Origin: Tubiluchus corallicola
Lineage: Eukaryota > Priapulida > Priapulimorpha > Priapulimorphida > Tubiluchidae
Length of the DNA: 37,500 nt
Reading direction: 5' to 3'
NCBI GenBank assembly: GCA_030141605.1
Contig: JAQGDQ010000909.1
Location: forward strand, 1 to 37,500
Below, piece after piece: positions 21,401 to 33,800 of the stretch. Position numbers and translations under genes: made by a program. The notes below the pieces were generated by a model. It was not told where the DNA came from and ran no database searches. It saw only the letters and a list, made by a program, of their open reading frames with translations. Position 1 is the first letter of the stretch; each line of letters begins with the position of its first letter.

Positions 21401-24400
21401 AAATTGATCTTGTTTTATCTGTTTGGACTCCCGTTATCGTAAACGCTTCTTACACCAGCTAGCTCTCTTCAAAATCTTTCACTTACCTGCTAATTCTAGG
21501 GAAATTAACTGGGATGGCCTCGACGGGTGCAGCTTTGGCATATCCAGGTGTTCCAGTCCTGTTTTTCTTATGTCAATCATACTTATCATTAAATTGTTTG
21601 ATAAATCTAGATTTGCTGTTTTTAGATTTGGACAAGTGTAGATTATGATTCGTTTGACGGTATTTATTCGTTCAAATGCCTTGGGAAAAATTTTTGTTAA
21701 CTTTCGGAGACGTTTCAACTTTATTGCTTCATTAAGGGTGCCATAAATTGATGCATCGTTAAGTAGTTCAATTTCGGAATCCACAATTTCAAGTTCATCA
21801 ACGTTCTTTGAATTCAAGAAATTTCTAGGCAGTTCCTTGCCTTGGTAGTTAGCAATAATTAAGTGTCGTGTCCAGTAAGGCAGTGAACTTAATATCAGTG
21901 TCAGATCAGCTGCATAGATTTTTCTATTATAACCACAAGTAACCAAACAACCTCCCCGTTCATCAAGGAATGCCTCGATAATACAATGGGGAAGTTCGAC
22001 TCCACAGTCTGCCTTCATGCATCCAATAAATTCTCCAATTTGTATTTCGTTTATCGTATGCTTTCTCGGTGGTGTCTCACAGTCAATTTGTGAATCTCTC
22101 CAGTTTCTGGATTTTGTCCACTCCATGCTGCAATTACAGTACAGTCGATTGTCTGAAAGTATAAAAACATGGATTGCAACATTGTAGTGTGGGTACAGTG
22201 CGTATTGTACAACAATTGTATAAATTTTGCGGCAAGGTATATGACCTCAGCCAAGGGTGATGTACTGCATGTTACCTCTTCACTAAAATGCAAACTTCAA
22301 CTCTTGAATTCTGTCAGCTTAAGCACATCCTTCTGACTGGTCAATTCTAACAATTGTCACTTCTGATTGGTTGGGTCAGCACTTTGCCAACCACACTTAA
22401 TCGAGGAGGTTAAAAAAGCCCCTATGATCTGCTGTACTTTGACACGTTGAGTGAACAGCCATAATTTTGAAATGGTCTACTGCAAAGCCTGTAGTCTGTA
22501 CAGTCCATGAAATGACATAAAAATGTACCGTTACATTAATTCAGCATGGTAAAGCCTAAAGCATTTTCTTTTTTTTATTGGCACTTCTTTCGAGCTGCTT
22601 TTGCATAGAATTCTGTTTAGTATAATGTACACAAATATTGTTCAACAATGTTATTCATTCAATAATTTTATACTAGATAATGATACAGCAGTTATAGACT
22701 GCCTGGTCACCCATTCTCCATTCCTTGTCCAGGGGGAGGAATCACTGGAGAGCAGGAATGGGGTGATGTGCAGTAGCAACTGTAGAAAAACATCTTTGCT
22801 GTGACAACAGTTATAATTTACTATAAAGGAAAAATAAGTAAACACTAGTGTGTATTTCAATTTTGGTGAAACGACATTTTATTCCAGATAAAAAAGAACT
22901 CTTTGTTTACTGGGAATTCAAATATAATGCAATAAGAGTAAATTCTTTGTACTAACTTTACTAACCTAGTCTGCTTGCCTAGTAACACTTTGCCCTGTAA
23001 TACTTACTCGTAAGAGATAGGATAACATCTTCTGGCATCGTCTGACTATGCATGACAGGCATATCCATGCGCTGTAGTCCAGTTTCCGATATTACAATAT
23101 TAGTAATCCTGTGATTATAGGATAAGTCCAAGTTTAGAGTAGTCAGCTTTTTGCAACCGATTATGTGAATACTTTTAACATATGCCATACTGCTAAATGC
23201 TTTTGAGTTGATATAAGTTAGGTTGTCATTGTTTATTAACCATATAGAAGATGTAACATTGGCATGTAGAAACGAGGCTCTCAGGCGTTCCATACTTAAC
23301 TGGTGTATCTGTAGCACACTAAGTGACTTTTTTTCAAAGAACGGTCTCGGAAAGTGGATTTCTACGTAATTCCACAACTCAAAATGTTCCACATAAGCGG
23401 GCAAACCAGCACTTATCATCTGCAAATTGTATAAATAAAGCCAGGAAAATTTACCACACACTATCCTGCATGGATTTCTGTTGACAATTACACAGATGAT
23501 TGGTGGTATTTCATCACCACACAAATTTGGCAATTGTGGAGCAGGTGTTGGCGGTGGATACTTTGTGGTAGGTCCTGTTGGAATGCCATAACACAGGTAG
23601 TCAAAATCTTCCAGCCTCATGTGAGATGTTGATGGTTCTTTACATTGTATAGTGGAACGTTTCCAGTTCAGTTCCTTTGTCCATCGCATGGTGCAATTAC
23701 ATATGAGTTGATTTTCTAAAATGACAAATATAATAATCACAGTGAGGATATTTCAGCTTGTGTTCGTTATTATTGTTAAAATTGGCTTTGGAATAAAGAT
23801 TATTATAGTCTTTACTTTATTATAATTTTTTTTGTGTCCACCATCGTCACCGTCACAAAGACATCATCATCAACATCAACGTAACCATCATCATCATTAA
23901 CATCATCATCAACATCAACGTGTTTATTATCGTCATCAACATCAACGTGTTTATTATCGTCATCATCTTCGTTGTTGTTTTCGTTATTATTACCATCATT
24001 TTCATTGTCATCTGTATGACCACTGGTGAACAAGGTTTCAGCAAACGTGGCTTCTGTCTTGTGTGCAGGAGATACCTGGTTCAAATTCGCCTTGAGCCCG
24101 AATTTTCCACAGTAACCTTTTTTCGAGTTCTGCTTCAAATTTTACTAATCGCGGTTTATACCACATTATTAATAATCTTGACATTACAATTATAATGAAT
24201 TAAACAAAAAGGCATATGAAATTCTGAATTTGTGGTGGTGCACCCTTTCGTTCAGAAGTACTTTCTTTTCTTAAACATTAGTTAATATTAGCAACGCAGT
24301 TGTAACGTAACATACCTAAAAATTGCAGGGTTAACTTCCCAGGTGACATATTTGGATGGAAGCGTGGTATTGCTAAAAGATCCGTGGCCGTTTTGGCTAT

Positions 24401-24943
24401 TGTTAGCCATGAAAGTTTAGGATTTCCTGAAAAATCCAGACTTTGTATATCCAAATATCTGGAGTACGTAATAATTAATCTTGTGAGATTCTCCATTTTG
24501 GCAAAAGCTCTGGGATGCAGAGTTCTCAGTTTATTGTTAAAGTGTATATACAATGTTCTGACATCTCCATGGAAAGCATTTTCATCAATGGTTTCGAGTT
24601 TTGGTGAATATTGAAATTGCAGCTTGGACACACGTTTTCCATGAAGAAATCGAGCAGGCAGCTTACTGCTCTGATAGGCACATATTGTTAATCTGTATAA
24701 GTCATTTTGCTGCTGTTGGAGTACGTAATTGAGCACTGCTGCATTCAGTGATACGTTTTCACCACACCAAACCTGGCAAAGCTTACCACTTGTGCTGTTG
24801 CTAGTCACGTGCGTTTCAAATGAACAGTTACTGTGGCATTTTATTTTCCACTGAGGTCCACAAGGAAGCTTTCTGATTTTGGAGTCTGTGTACACAGTTG
24901 GGACCACTATGCAAAATGATATCATTGCAAGATAGCTGAGCAT
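18491..24943 (-). CDS. LRR paralogue B, five exons, intact, 1005 aa
   Basis: Exons are 24943-24316, 23715-23008, 22152-21487, 20050-19274 and 18729-18491 (628, 708, 666, 777 and 239 nt). All junctions are phase 1 and the total is 1005 codons plus stop. The signal peptide is MLSYLAMISFCIVVP. Exon 1 encodes the first N-cap (LPCGPQWKIKC) and LRRs. Each later exon opens with the previous module's C-cap (DN/SPLYCNCSMxW type) and adds a new N-cap and LRRs: exon 2 CGDEIPP, exon 3 CGVELPHC, exon 4 CDVPMAEC. Pro/Thr linkers precede modules 2 and 4. The last exon ends with a short hydrophobic tail (IQCVYFFLFI), possibly a weak GPI signal. The protein is predicted to be extracellular with an unknown ligand. 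It differs most from A and C in exons 1, 3 and the first half of exon 4. Intron 3 (1436 nt) is enlarged by a LINE fragment. Confidence 0.85.
20643..20683 (-). repeat. Duplicated end of exon 3 with decoy splice donor
   Basis: These 41 bp match 21477-21517 at 39 positions. The right copy is the true 3' end of exon 3 plus the GTAAGT donor. This left copy lies beyond the LINE insertion and keeps its own GTAAGT at 20647-20652. It is best read as a long target-site duplication. Confidence 0.75.
20684..21476 (-). mobile_element. 5'-truncated non-LTR retrotransposon (LINE) in intron 3 of B
   Basis: The minus strand at about 21010-20716 encodes the C-terminal part of a LINE reverse transcriptase ORF: IHKIVN, then after a frameshift ISAYLLRNHDNLSLYQ, FRSSFFPATAFDWNNLSSYL and ISAFFHTAKKHLNFF. 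The RSSFFPxTxxDWNNL signature is typical of jockey/CR1/RTE-like elements in animals. The frame stops at 20716, near the 3' end. The element is 5'-truncated, frame-shifted and cannot move by itself. It is bounded by 41-bp near-identical direct repeats, which duplicated the splice donor of exon 3. Confidence 0.72.
23862..24012. repeat. CAT-rich repeat in intron 1 of copy B
   Basis: Irregular CATCATCATCAACATCAACG units, including two tandem copies of a piece with GTGTTTATTATCGTCATC at about 23920-23965. It occupies the same intron position as the repeats in A and C. Open frames here, rich in Asp, Met or Ile, are artefacts. Confidence 0.85.
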
Positions 24944-26645
24944 GTCACACAAAATGTCATTAATGTGCAATAAATAAAAACCATATACAATTGACAATGT
25001 AGGCAAATCGTTTTCAATACGCTGAATTTGAGATCTACATTGAGCTGGTTTCAAAGTAAATTTTTGTCGAATTTTATTCGAACACAACAGAAAAAGAAGC
25101 AGCAAAATTCATTGTTTCGGAGACAATGGAAAAATCCTTCTGTTGGAATAAGTAGCCGACCTTGAATGATTTCTTAGTAATTGATAATTACGCACAAGTT
25201 GTTTTCTTAAACAATGCAGTTTTAGTGAATCCACATTGTTTACAATTCCTTAGCACTAACTAATAATACCAAGAAAAAATTGGAACAACATAATCCCAGA
25301 GTCATAAAAATAACATCATTCGTCACACATGGGCGTATGAGGAAAGAACAAACTAATAGAATATACATTCAACATTGCAAACAATGAAAACTTTTGCAAC
25401 CATTGTCACTCCTCATCGCAAACTAGAACAAAGAAAAATATCGACATGGTTATATTGAGTAGAGGACAAGATACAGCTCAAAACGTTGCCTTAATAAAAA
25501 AAAATGAAGAACCAATGGCAGGTTTTTTTGCTTACTTATTTAATTAATTTGATCAATTTGTCAAGAGAGCCATATTGTTTTACGGCAGCATATTTTCATC
25601 TAATTTTGATTAGTACACCATGTGATGTTTCGTGCAGCCTAACAGAATATTTTACACCACATTTTATATATCTAATGAAAAATGAAACAAAAATATTGCT
25701 ATTGTTCAACTTTGGCTAACTTCACAACAATTTTTTATAAAATTTGAAAGTACTTTTTAAGAATGTAACAATGGTGCCGATAACGCATAAAACTCCAAAA
25801 TTGAAAATAAAAAGCGATTTGCCAAGAATCTATATCGCGTTGATAAGAACGGAACAGGTGCTGAGATATTAAAAACACATTAAGAACACAACGGTTCACC
25901 GACTGAAACCACAAGGCCATTCTATACCAGCTATTTGTAGTTGCTAAGCATTATTATGTGCAATTACCTCGTAATGGATCGAACCAACACAATGTGGGGG
26001 TGGGGTGAAAATAAATGACATTTCGACATCATATGATCAATTTTGTAAAGTGATAGCAATTCTTAGTTATTACTATTTAATGTATAGCAAGCTTTCAAAT
26101 CGCCATTTTTGTATGTATGAAGTATCATACCAATGATGTGTTGTCTTTTTGTCAAATAAAGTCAAATCTTCAAATCATTTGCACGAAAATTAACCATTTA
26201 CATCCCAGCATTGCTTTCTCTAGTGGATGTTGGTTTACATTGCAAAAACAATTTGGTTAATGACAATATCTCCAATAAGTTTCCGACCGTCCTGCCCTCC
26301 TCACCAACATAATTTCTCATTAAAAAATCCTGACAAGAACAAATTCCACCTCCTTGTTGAAATGGTTACTAAGGATGATTCCTGATCACGTAGATCCTTC
26401 CTAAGATAATTTTTTTTCAATAAAAAACATATTATAGCGAGCTGAAATGTTAAAGCTATAATCAAACTTGTTATTGAGTATTGTTACCATATGGGGATCA
26501 ACTTCTGCTAGAGAGAAAAATATTTCAGAAAGTGAACAATGAAATTATATACAAACAACTACGCTCTATTTGACCTTACGTTTTTATCACGAAGCCATAA
26601 AACTAAAAGCAAAACTAGAAGCATCCACAAACGCTGTCCATGTTC
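24944..26645. other. Intergenic region between copies B and C
   Basis: No gene is supported. The first 700 bp align with the upstream regions of A and C, and the rest aligns with 16990-18440. The frames at 25504-25719 and 25735-25920 are not conserved between duplicates. A run GTGGGGGTGGGGTG lies at about 25994. Confidence 0.6.
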
Positions 26646-29600
26646 CTAATGGTCTACACTCGAAAGAAAAACTTTAAATAAGCAGAAGCAAACAAATTGT
26701 ATTTTTGAAGCTTCAACAGCAGCAGAGTGAGAAACGATATAATGATTTGCAGGATTCTCAGGATCACAGAACAATGACAATGGCATTTCTTCTTTGTCGT
26801 GCTGGTATCGTGGGCTTGCACAATCGAACAGTGAAGCAATCCACCATTCCGACTTCAGCCATTCCATGCTACAGTTGCAGTGCAAGGGGCTGGCTGAAAA
26901 AAGTGAAAAAGTCGTGTAGGTAACTTCTCATTGCTGAAAACGTGCACAATTTGCAAGATTTCAGAATTGCCATCTGACTGTTAGTCAATTTCAAAGCAGA
27001 CTGAGATTTAGCTGTTGTGTTTTTAAATACAGTTCATGTTGTGTTTTGTTTCTCCCGGAAGGCTCGTAGAGAAAACCAAAAAACACTTCATCAAATTAAA
27101 CTAGCTTATTAAGCGAGAATTCTACAACACAAAAGTATGAAGGAACGCGAAATGATTACAGTAAACGTGAAAATCCGGAAAACGTTTAAGTGTATCTGAA
27201 AATACAAGTATACAAGAGAATGTGTAAATGGCGTCCGTGTGAATCTGCGTGTCTCCCCCTCAGCGGCCTGCTTCGCCTTATATAGCGTGCCTGAGAAACT
27301 TCTAGAAGTTATTTCCAGAACATTCTACAATGTTCTATGTAATTCTAATAGATGCCAGCGATCGCCACAACAGTTTATCACTCTGCTAACTGAATTCACC
27401 ACTCAGTGGCAGGCTCTACTGAATGTGTACTGCTTTAATACCGTTCTGTTAAGCGCAGTACTATGCAGTGTACTAACAGTCAGTGGTGTTAAACACAAAC
27501 AAGTTCATGTTCATCACAATGTTCCGTAGAATCTCATACTTATACCTTTTTATTATTGAACAAACCTCATATTAATGAATTGGTACATTAAGTTGTTTCA
27601 TCAATTTTTACTGACTATTTTCATCCCTTCTTTATATAGCATAACATCATATCAAACAGGCATTTTTTCTGATTGTCCATGCTAAAATTTTGAAAAAGCA
27701 AACATACCTTTTAATTGTAGTAATATATCTGTGGGATTTCTTTGTTTGTGAAGTATTGGTTTTTGCATGTATTGAATGCTTGTCCGTATGAAGATGATTG
27801 ATGCAATCTTATAGTTGTTGGACAGGTCCAGGTCTGCATTTACTAGCTGTTTACAATCAATGATGATTATCTGTTTTACTTTATAAACCTTGTAAAAGGC
27901 TTTTGAGTGAATTGCCTTTAACTTGTCATTATGAGAAATCGTTATGCTTGATTCGATATGACCATACATTGCATTTGCTCCTAATTCTTCTAAATCAGAC
28001 TGCATGATAGTCAACTCAGCCACGTATTTTTTATCAAGAAATTTTGCAGGCAGCTGCTTAGACTTGTAATTCAAAATGTTCAGCGTCTCCATCTCGCATG
28101 GCAACACCTTCCAAATCAAAGTTAGTTTTTCCTCGAACAGCTTTGCATCGAGCTCACCACATACAACATTGCATTCACCAAGTGCAGACCACGCCTTTGA
28201 GTCCCAAGACCTGCATTCTGCCATGGGAACATCACATGGATAAAAGGAGACACTTGTTGGCGTTACTGAAGGTGGTATCAGTGTGCTTGTAGTTGGTTCA
28301 CATTGTGAAATGTCTTCATTAGAGAGCCACCTAGTTATGCATGCCTCTTTGCAATAAAGCCACCCTCCAACAGGTGGAATATACCTGCAGTCGTATTTGT
28401 AGCAATATAAGCATTTAACAGTAAAATCTTTCCAGTTTCTACCTCGTGCCCAGAAGAGAGAGCATCCACATGGAATAGAATTGCCTGAAAAACATGGTAG
28501 CGATTTTAAAAGCCTGCTGGGAAAAAATAAAAGTTCTTCAGATTATTCAGATTATTAGGATCATCCAATAATTTATCTGCCTTTTTTGATAAAACAGCAT
28601 TGACTTTTAGAGCGCTAACTTCCTAAGTACTAACAGCCATTCCTTATATAAACATTTTTTATTTTCATAAAAGCCTGATGAACAGTTCTTAAGAATGAGA
28701 AGGCCTTATATAAAGTTGAGACATTTTGCAATCAGATACCAATATTTTAAAAGTGAGTTAACTGCAGTATAGCTATTCAAATTTTTACTAATGTTTGCTG
28801 AATCGTTTAGTTGCTTTTATAAATTCATGTACTATTTGAAAAGTAGTTTTATTCTAATCAGGATTAATAAGTAAATTTCTATGTAATAGCGTATCAATTT
28901 TAGGTTTTGCTTTAATTCGTTAATGCATTTGAATTGATGCCATCCTGGCAACCATGTTTGTAGAGATCGTAGCTCAAGTTGGAAATTCTTTCACTTACCT
29001 GCTAATTCTAGGGAAATTAACTGGGATGGCCTCGACGGGTGCAGCTTTGGCATATCCAGGTGCTCCAGTCCTGTTTTTCTGATGTCAATCATACTTATCA
29101 TCAAATTGTTTGATAAATCTAGATTTGCTGTTTTTAGATTTGGACAAGTGTGGATTATGATTCGTTTGACGGTATTTATTCGTTCAAATGCCTTGGGAAA
29201 AATTGTTGTTAATTTTCGGAGACGTTTCAACTTTATTGCTTCATTAAGGGTGCCATAAATTGATGCATCGTTAAGTTGCTCAATTTCGGAATCCACAATT
29301 TCAAGTTCATCAACGTTCTTTGAATTCAAGAAATTTCTAGGCAGTTCCTTGCCTTGGTAATTAGCAATACAAAAGCGTCGTGTCCAGTAAGGCAGTGAAC
29401 TTAATATCAGTGTCAGATCAGCTGCATAGATTTTTTCGTAATAACCACAAGCAACAAAACATCCTCCTCGTTCATCCAGGAATTCCACTACAATACATCG
29501 GTGAAGTTCGATTCCACAGTCTGCCTTCATGCATCCAATAAATTCTCCAATTTGTATTTCGTTTATCGTATGCTTTCTCGGTGGTGTTTCACAGTCAATT

Positions 29601-32600
29601 TGTGAATCTCTCCAATTTCTGGTTTTTGTCCACTCCATGCTGCAATTACAGTACAGTGGATTGTCTGAAAGTGGAAGACTATGGATTAGAATACGTATTG
29701 TAATGTGGGCATTTTGCCTATTGCACAATGATTAACTAATTTTTCCTGTAATGTATATAGGCCCAGCCAAGTGTAAGGTATTGCATCTCACATTTGAAAT
29801 TAAAATGCAACTTCCTACATGTGAATTCTGTCAGGTTCAATGCTTATTTCTGATTGGTCGTTTCTAATATTTTGCACTTCTTCGCCAATCAGCACTCCAC
29901 CAAACACATTTAGAAGGATAAATAATTGCTGTGACCTACTGTATCTTGGAATATGCAGAGAATAGCCATGTTTGTGAAATTGTCTGCAAGGCAATTGCAT
30001 TCTGTCCAGTCCGCAAAATATAATGAAAAGGTGCCATTACATTGGCTTAAAATGGCAAAGACCGGTCATATTTTCTTCATTTGACATGACATTTCTGTAG
30101 AGCTCCTTTTAAGGTAAAGTTTTGTAGAGAATGTTGTGTACTAATATAATATTCATCAACAAAGTTAGGCACTTCTGTCAAATGTCACTCAATAGAGAAA
30201 AACATCTACAGACTGCCGTGTGAAATACCATCAGTTGACAGCCAGAATTTTAAATCGTTTTCTGATTTCCTTCATTTCCCCTTTTTGCTAGGAGTTCCAA
30301 CTATTAAATATTAGATAGAAAATCGACTTGAAAATTAGGAAAAACGTTACGAGCATGTGACATAAAGCGTTGTAAATGAATATCTATCAGATGCAGTGTT
30401 CTTGTCAAGCTAGTTCAGTGTTGACTGAGTCCACTATTAAAAATGATATCTGGTTTTGCAGACATACATAGCAAAAATAATCAACACAATCATTGTACGT
30501 AAAGTGCATAAAGCAAGAATCAAGCACACAACAGCTGGTCTGGTTAGCTAAAAGGATTGTGCTGCAACCAAGATAATACTCTACGATAAGGTGCATAAAA
30601 GTTATTTCAACCACCTTGGATTGCATTCGCAGTGTAATACCTGGAGCAATGTGGCATGAAACTGAACGGATGTAATTCTTTTCGATGGTTTACGTGTTCA
30701 TTCTACTTGGGACAGAAAATCTGAAACCGGTCATTTGGGTGCTGGAAAATTAGCCACGACTTTTTGTGCACGTTTAGGACGACAGTTCGGACGAGTTAGT
30801 AAATTAAAAAGTCGCTAAATATTCAATTAAGAAAAAAATAAGTACAACATTAAATTTTGTTGATATCCAAATGACTCGTGAACAAGTGGCGCTGTCTCCA
30901 AGTGTGTTTTGCCCAAGTGCTTTGATCCCAAATGTCTGGAGCTCACGTGACTGTGCCCAAATGTTACGTACTCGCCCCACTTACTAGGCCCACGTTTGTT
31001 TATCTTTGATCGCCAAAGTTACCACCTATTGTGTTTGTCACGAAGATGTCATACAAATCTACGAGAGCAATTTTTCACACTAGATCAACAATTTTCTTTT
31101 GCATAAAAGTACTTACTTGTAAGAGACAAGATCATCTTTTCTGGCAAAGTTTGACTATGCAAGACGGGCATGTCCATGCGCTGTAGTCCAGTTTCCGATA
31201 TTACAATATTTGTAAGCCTGTGATTATAGGATAAGTTCAAGTTTAGAGTAGTCAGCTTTTTGCAACCGATTATGTGAATACTTCTAACATATTCCATACT
31301 GCTAAATGCTTTTGGGTTGATATAAGTTAGATTGTCATTGTTTATTAACCATATAGAAGATGTAACATTGGCATGTAGAAACGAGGCTCTCAGGCGTTCC
31401 ATACTTAACTGGTGTACCTGTAGCACACTAAATGACTTTTTTTCGAAGAACGGTCTCGGAAAGTGGATTTCTACGTAATTCCACAACTCAAAATGTTCCA
31501 CATAAGCGGGCAAACCATCCCTTATCATCAGTACATTGTATAAATAAAGCCAGGAAAATTTACCACACACTATCCTGCATGGATTTCTGTTGACAATTAC
31601 ACAGATGATTGGTGGTATTTCATCACCACACAAATTTGGCAATTGTGGAGCAGGCGTTGATGGTGGATACATTGTGGTAGGTCCTGTTGGAATGCCGTAA
31701 CACAGGTAGTCAAAATCTTCCAGCCTCATGCGAGATGTTGATGGTTCTTTACATTGTATAGTGGAACGTTTCCAGTTCAGTTCCTTTGTCCATCGCATGG
31801 AGCAATTACAGATCAGTTTATTATCTAAAAAGACAAATGAATGTTTCAGTTACAAGGTAGTTCTTTAGGCTTATATTTACCATTAAAATGAAGACTGATT
31901 TTAAGTAAAGAGCATTGTTATTGTTATTGTGTTACCAGCCTTCCTTCTTGTCTTCATTGTCGCCATAATCCTCCTCGTAATCATCATCTTCTTCATCATT
32001 GTTATCATCATTATCATTATCATCATCGTAATGATCGGCATCACCATCATCATCTTTGCCATCTTCATCACCACATTTGTCATTATCGTCATCATCGTCG
32101 TCATTGCATCATTGTCATCATCATCACTTTCCTCGTCTTCAACAATCCTCCTCTTTCTCCTTTTCAAATTCTTCGCGAGATGGCCGATTATTCATATTCC
32201 AACTTTTCCCTTTTTCCAAGTTCTGTTTCAATTTTACTGATGCCACCAGTAATAACAATCTTCAGATTAGGATTACAAGTAAGTAACCTAAAAAGCATAT
32301 TATATTTTGAAACATAAGTGGTGCCCCCTTTTGTTCAATAGTATTTTCTTAAATTGTTTATTGAGCATTTTCTTTCAAAAATTAATTAATGTTGTTAATT
32401 CACTGACAAAAAACTTACCTAAGAAATGCAGGGATGCTTTCCCAGGTGACATGTTTGGATGGAATTTTGGTTTTGCTAAAAAATCTGTAGCCGTTTTCGC
32501 TATAGTTAGCATCAAAAGCTTGGGATTTTCAGAAAAGTCCAGACGTTGTATATCCAAATACTTTGAGTAGGTAATATGTAAAGTTGAGAGATTCGTCAAC

Positions 32601-33046
32601 TTGGCAAAAGCTCTAGGATGCAAGGATTTCAATTTGTAATTATAGTGTATGTACAAAGTTCTAACATCTCCAAGGAAAGCATTTTCTCCAATTGTTTCAA
32701 GTTTGGGAGAAAATTGAAACAGCAGTTCAGTCACTTGTTTTCCTTCAAGAAATCGTACAGGTAGCTCAGAGTTCTGATAGGTACATATTAGCAGCTCGTA
32801 TACATCAGTTTGCTCTTGCTGTATTATATTGTTGAGTACTGTTATATTCAATGACACATTTTGTCCACACCAAACGTGGCAAAGTATACCACTCGTGTTG
32901 TATCTCGTCACGTGTATTTCGAAAGAACAGTTACTGTTGCACTTTACTTTCCACTGAGGGCCACATGGAAGCTTTGTGATGTTAGAGATTGAGCATGCGC
33001 ACGGAACCGCTATGCAAAGTGATATCATCACTAGATATCTGAACAT
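26646..33046 (-). CDS. LRR paralogue C, five exons, intact, 1008 aa
   Basis: Exons are 33046-32419, 31824-31117, 29664-28999, 28484-27708 and 26893-26646 (628, 708, 666, 777 and 248 nt), all joined in phase 1, giving 1008 codons plus stop. The signal peptide is MFRYLVMISLCIAVP. The four modules follow the B layout: N-caps LPCGPQWKVKC, CGDEIPP, CGIELHRC and CDVPMAEC; C-caps DNKLICNCSMRW, NNPLYCNCSMEW, NSIPCGCSLFW and SPLHCNCSMEW. The Cys-rich stretch after the third C-cap (CLYCYKYDC) is extra to a normal LRRCT. The tail IQFVCFCLFKVFL is hydrophobic and may be a GPI signal or a short anchor. Exons 1, 3 and 4 are nearly the same as in disabled copy A, while exon 5 differs from A and B. Intron 4 contains a solo-LTR-like insertion. 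Confidence 0.86.
27040..27501 (-). mobile_element. Solo-LTR-like element in intron 4 of copy C
   Basis: The 462-bp segment starts TG and ends CA (TGTTTGTGTTTAACACCACT at one end, AGAAACAAAACACA at the other on the minus strand). It is flanked by AGTTCATGT at 27031-27039 and again at 27502-27510. Copy B lacks it at the matching place. Inside, on the minus strand, are heat-shock-element-like repeats and a TATATAAGG, then AATAA further on, a normal LTR order. The 9-bp flanking repeat is longer than the usual 4-6 bp for LTR elements, so part of the match may be chance, or this may be a DNA transposon. Confidence 0.55.
27276..27335 (-). promoter_or_regulatory. TATA box with heat-shock-element array
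   Basis: On the minus strand GAACATTGTAGAATGTTC and CTGGAAATAACTTCTAGAAG form a series of GAA/TTC half-sites, most in the 5-bp spacing bound by HSF trimers. About 14 bp further on comes TATATAAGG. The order and orientation are those of a stress-inducible promoter transcribed in the same direction as copy C. It lies within the LTR-like element. Confidence 0.5.
31965..32150. repeat. CAT/CGT-rich repeat in intron 1 of copy C
   Basis: Irregular ATCATCATC, ATTATCATT and GTCATC units, positionally equivalent to those in A and B. Frames across it are low-complexity artefacts. Confidence 0.85.
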
Positions 33047-33799
33047 GTCACGCAGTGAATCACTAAAATGTAACAAATGAAAACAGTTTGTAACCTGCTA
33101 GGAAATTCACTCTACCTTGTGTGCTGGTTTCAAAACAAAATTGTGTCGAATGTCATTCAACATAAACAGAAAGAAAAGCAGTAAAATTCATTGTTACAGA
33201 GGCAATCGCAACCTTTACTTGATGGAATAATCTATAGAACCAGAATGGTAGCAAAAACATTTGTATTTCGGATGAATCCACTCTGTGTGGTTAATTCCTT
33301 GACATTAATTGCTAATACAAAGACAAAAATTTCTATCATTGATTCATCACACATCAGTGTCTAAGGACAAACAAATAGAATACATATTCAAAATTGCAAA
33401 CAATGGTCATAGTGACAAAACATTTGTAGCCATTGTCATTCTTCATTGCAAACTAGAACAAAGAAAAATTTTCAAAATGTTATTACGCGTAGAGGCAAGA
33501 CACAGCTCAAAACAATGCCTTCTGAAGAATAAAATTAAGAATACAATGGCAGGTTCTTTGCTTCATTAGCATTAATGTACATTGTATCGGGTTAGCCACG
33601 TCATTGTCACCAAAGAAATAACTACGCCTACATTTGCACTTATATATATGTATATATAAGACTGTTTCTGTCAATTTGAAATAAATTATTAGCGATGTGC
33701 TTGAGGAAGAGAAAAAGTGGGTTAAGTGGGTTGTGGAAGAGAAAAATGGTGGAGAGAGAGGAAGGAGGAGGAGGAAGGAGAATGACAGAAACAGAGAAC

Positions 33800-33800
<1 letters not shown>
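33047..33800. other. Upstream region of copy C up to the inverted-repeat breakpoint
   Basis: The first 500 bp align with the upstream regions of A and B, and similarity ends near 33560 (GGCAGGTTCTTTGCTTCATTAG). The rest up to the (GA)n tract is a purine-rich stretch without genes. This marks the limit of the tandem duplication against the inverted copy. Confidence 0.6.

Noticed and set aside
24944-25105. Upstream extension of copy B exon 1
   Set aside because: The longer frame lacks counterparts in A and C. All three align from the Met that begins the signal peptide, giving exon 1 of exactly 628 nt in each.
27239-27529. 96-residue frame in intron 4 of copy C
   Set aside because: It lies inside the LTR-like element across its promoter motifs, on the strand opposite to them, with no recognisable domain.
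10217-33046. Variable lymphocyte receptor-like cassette assembly
   Set aside because: The genes are complete with normal introns, and there are no flanking unassembled LRR cassettes or incomplete germline receptor. Only the LRR plus LRRCT theme is shared.
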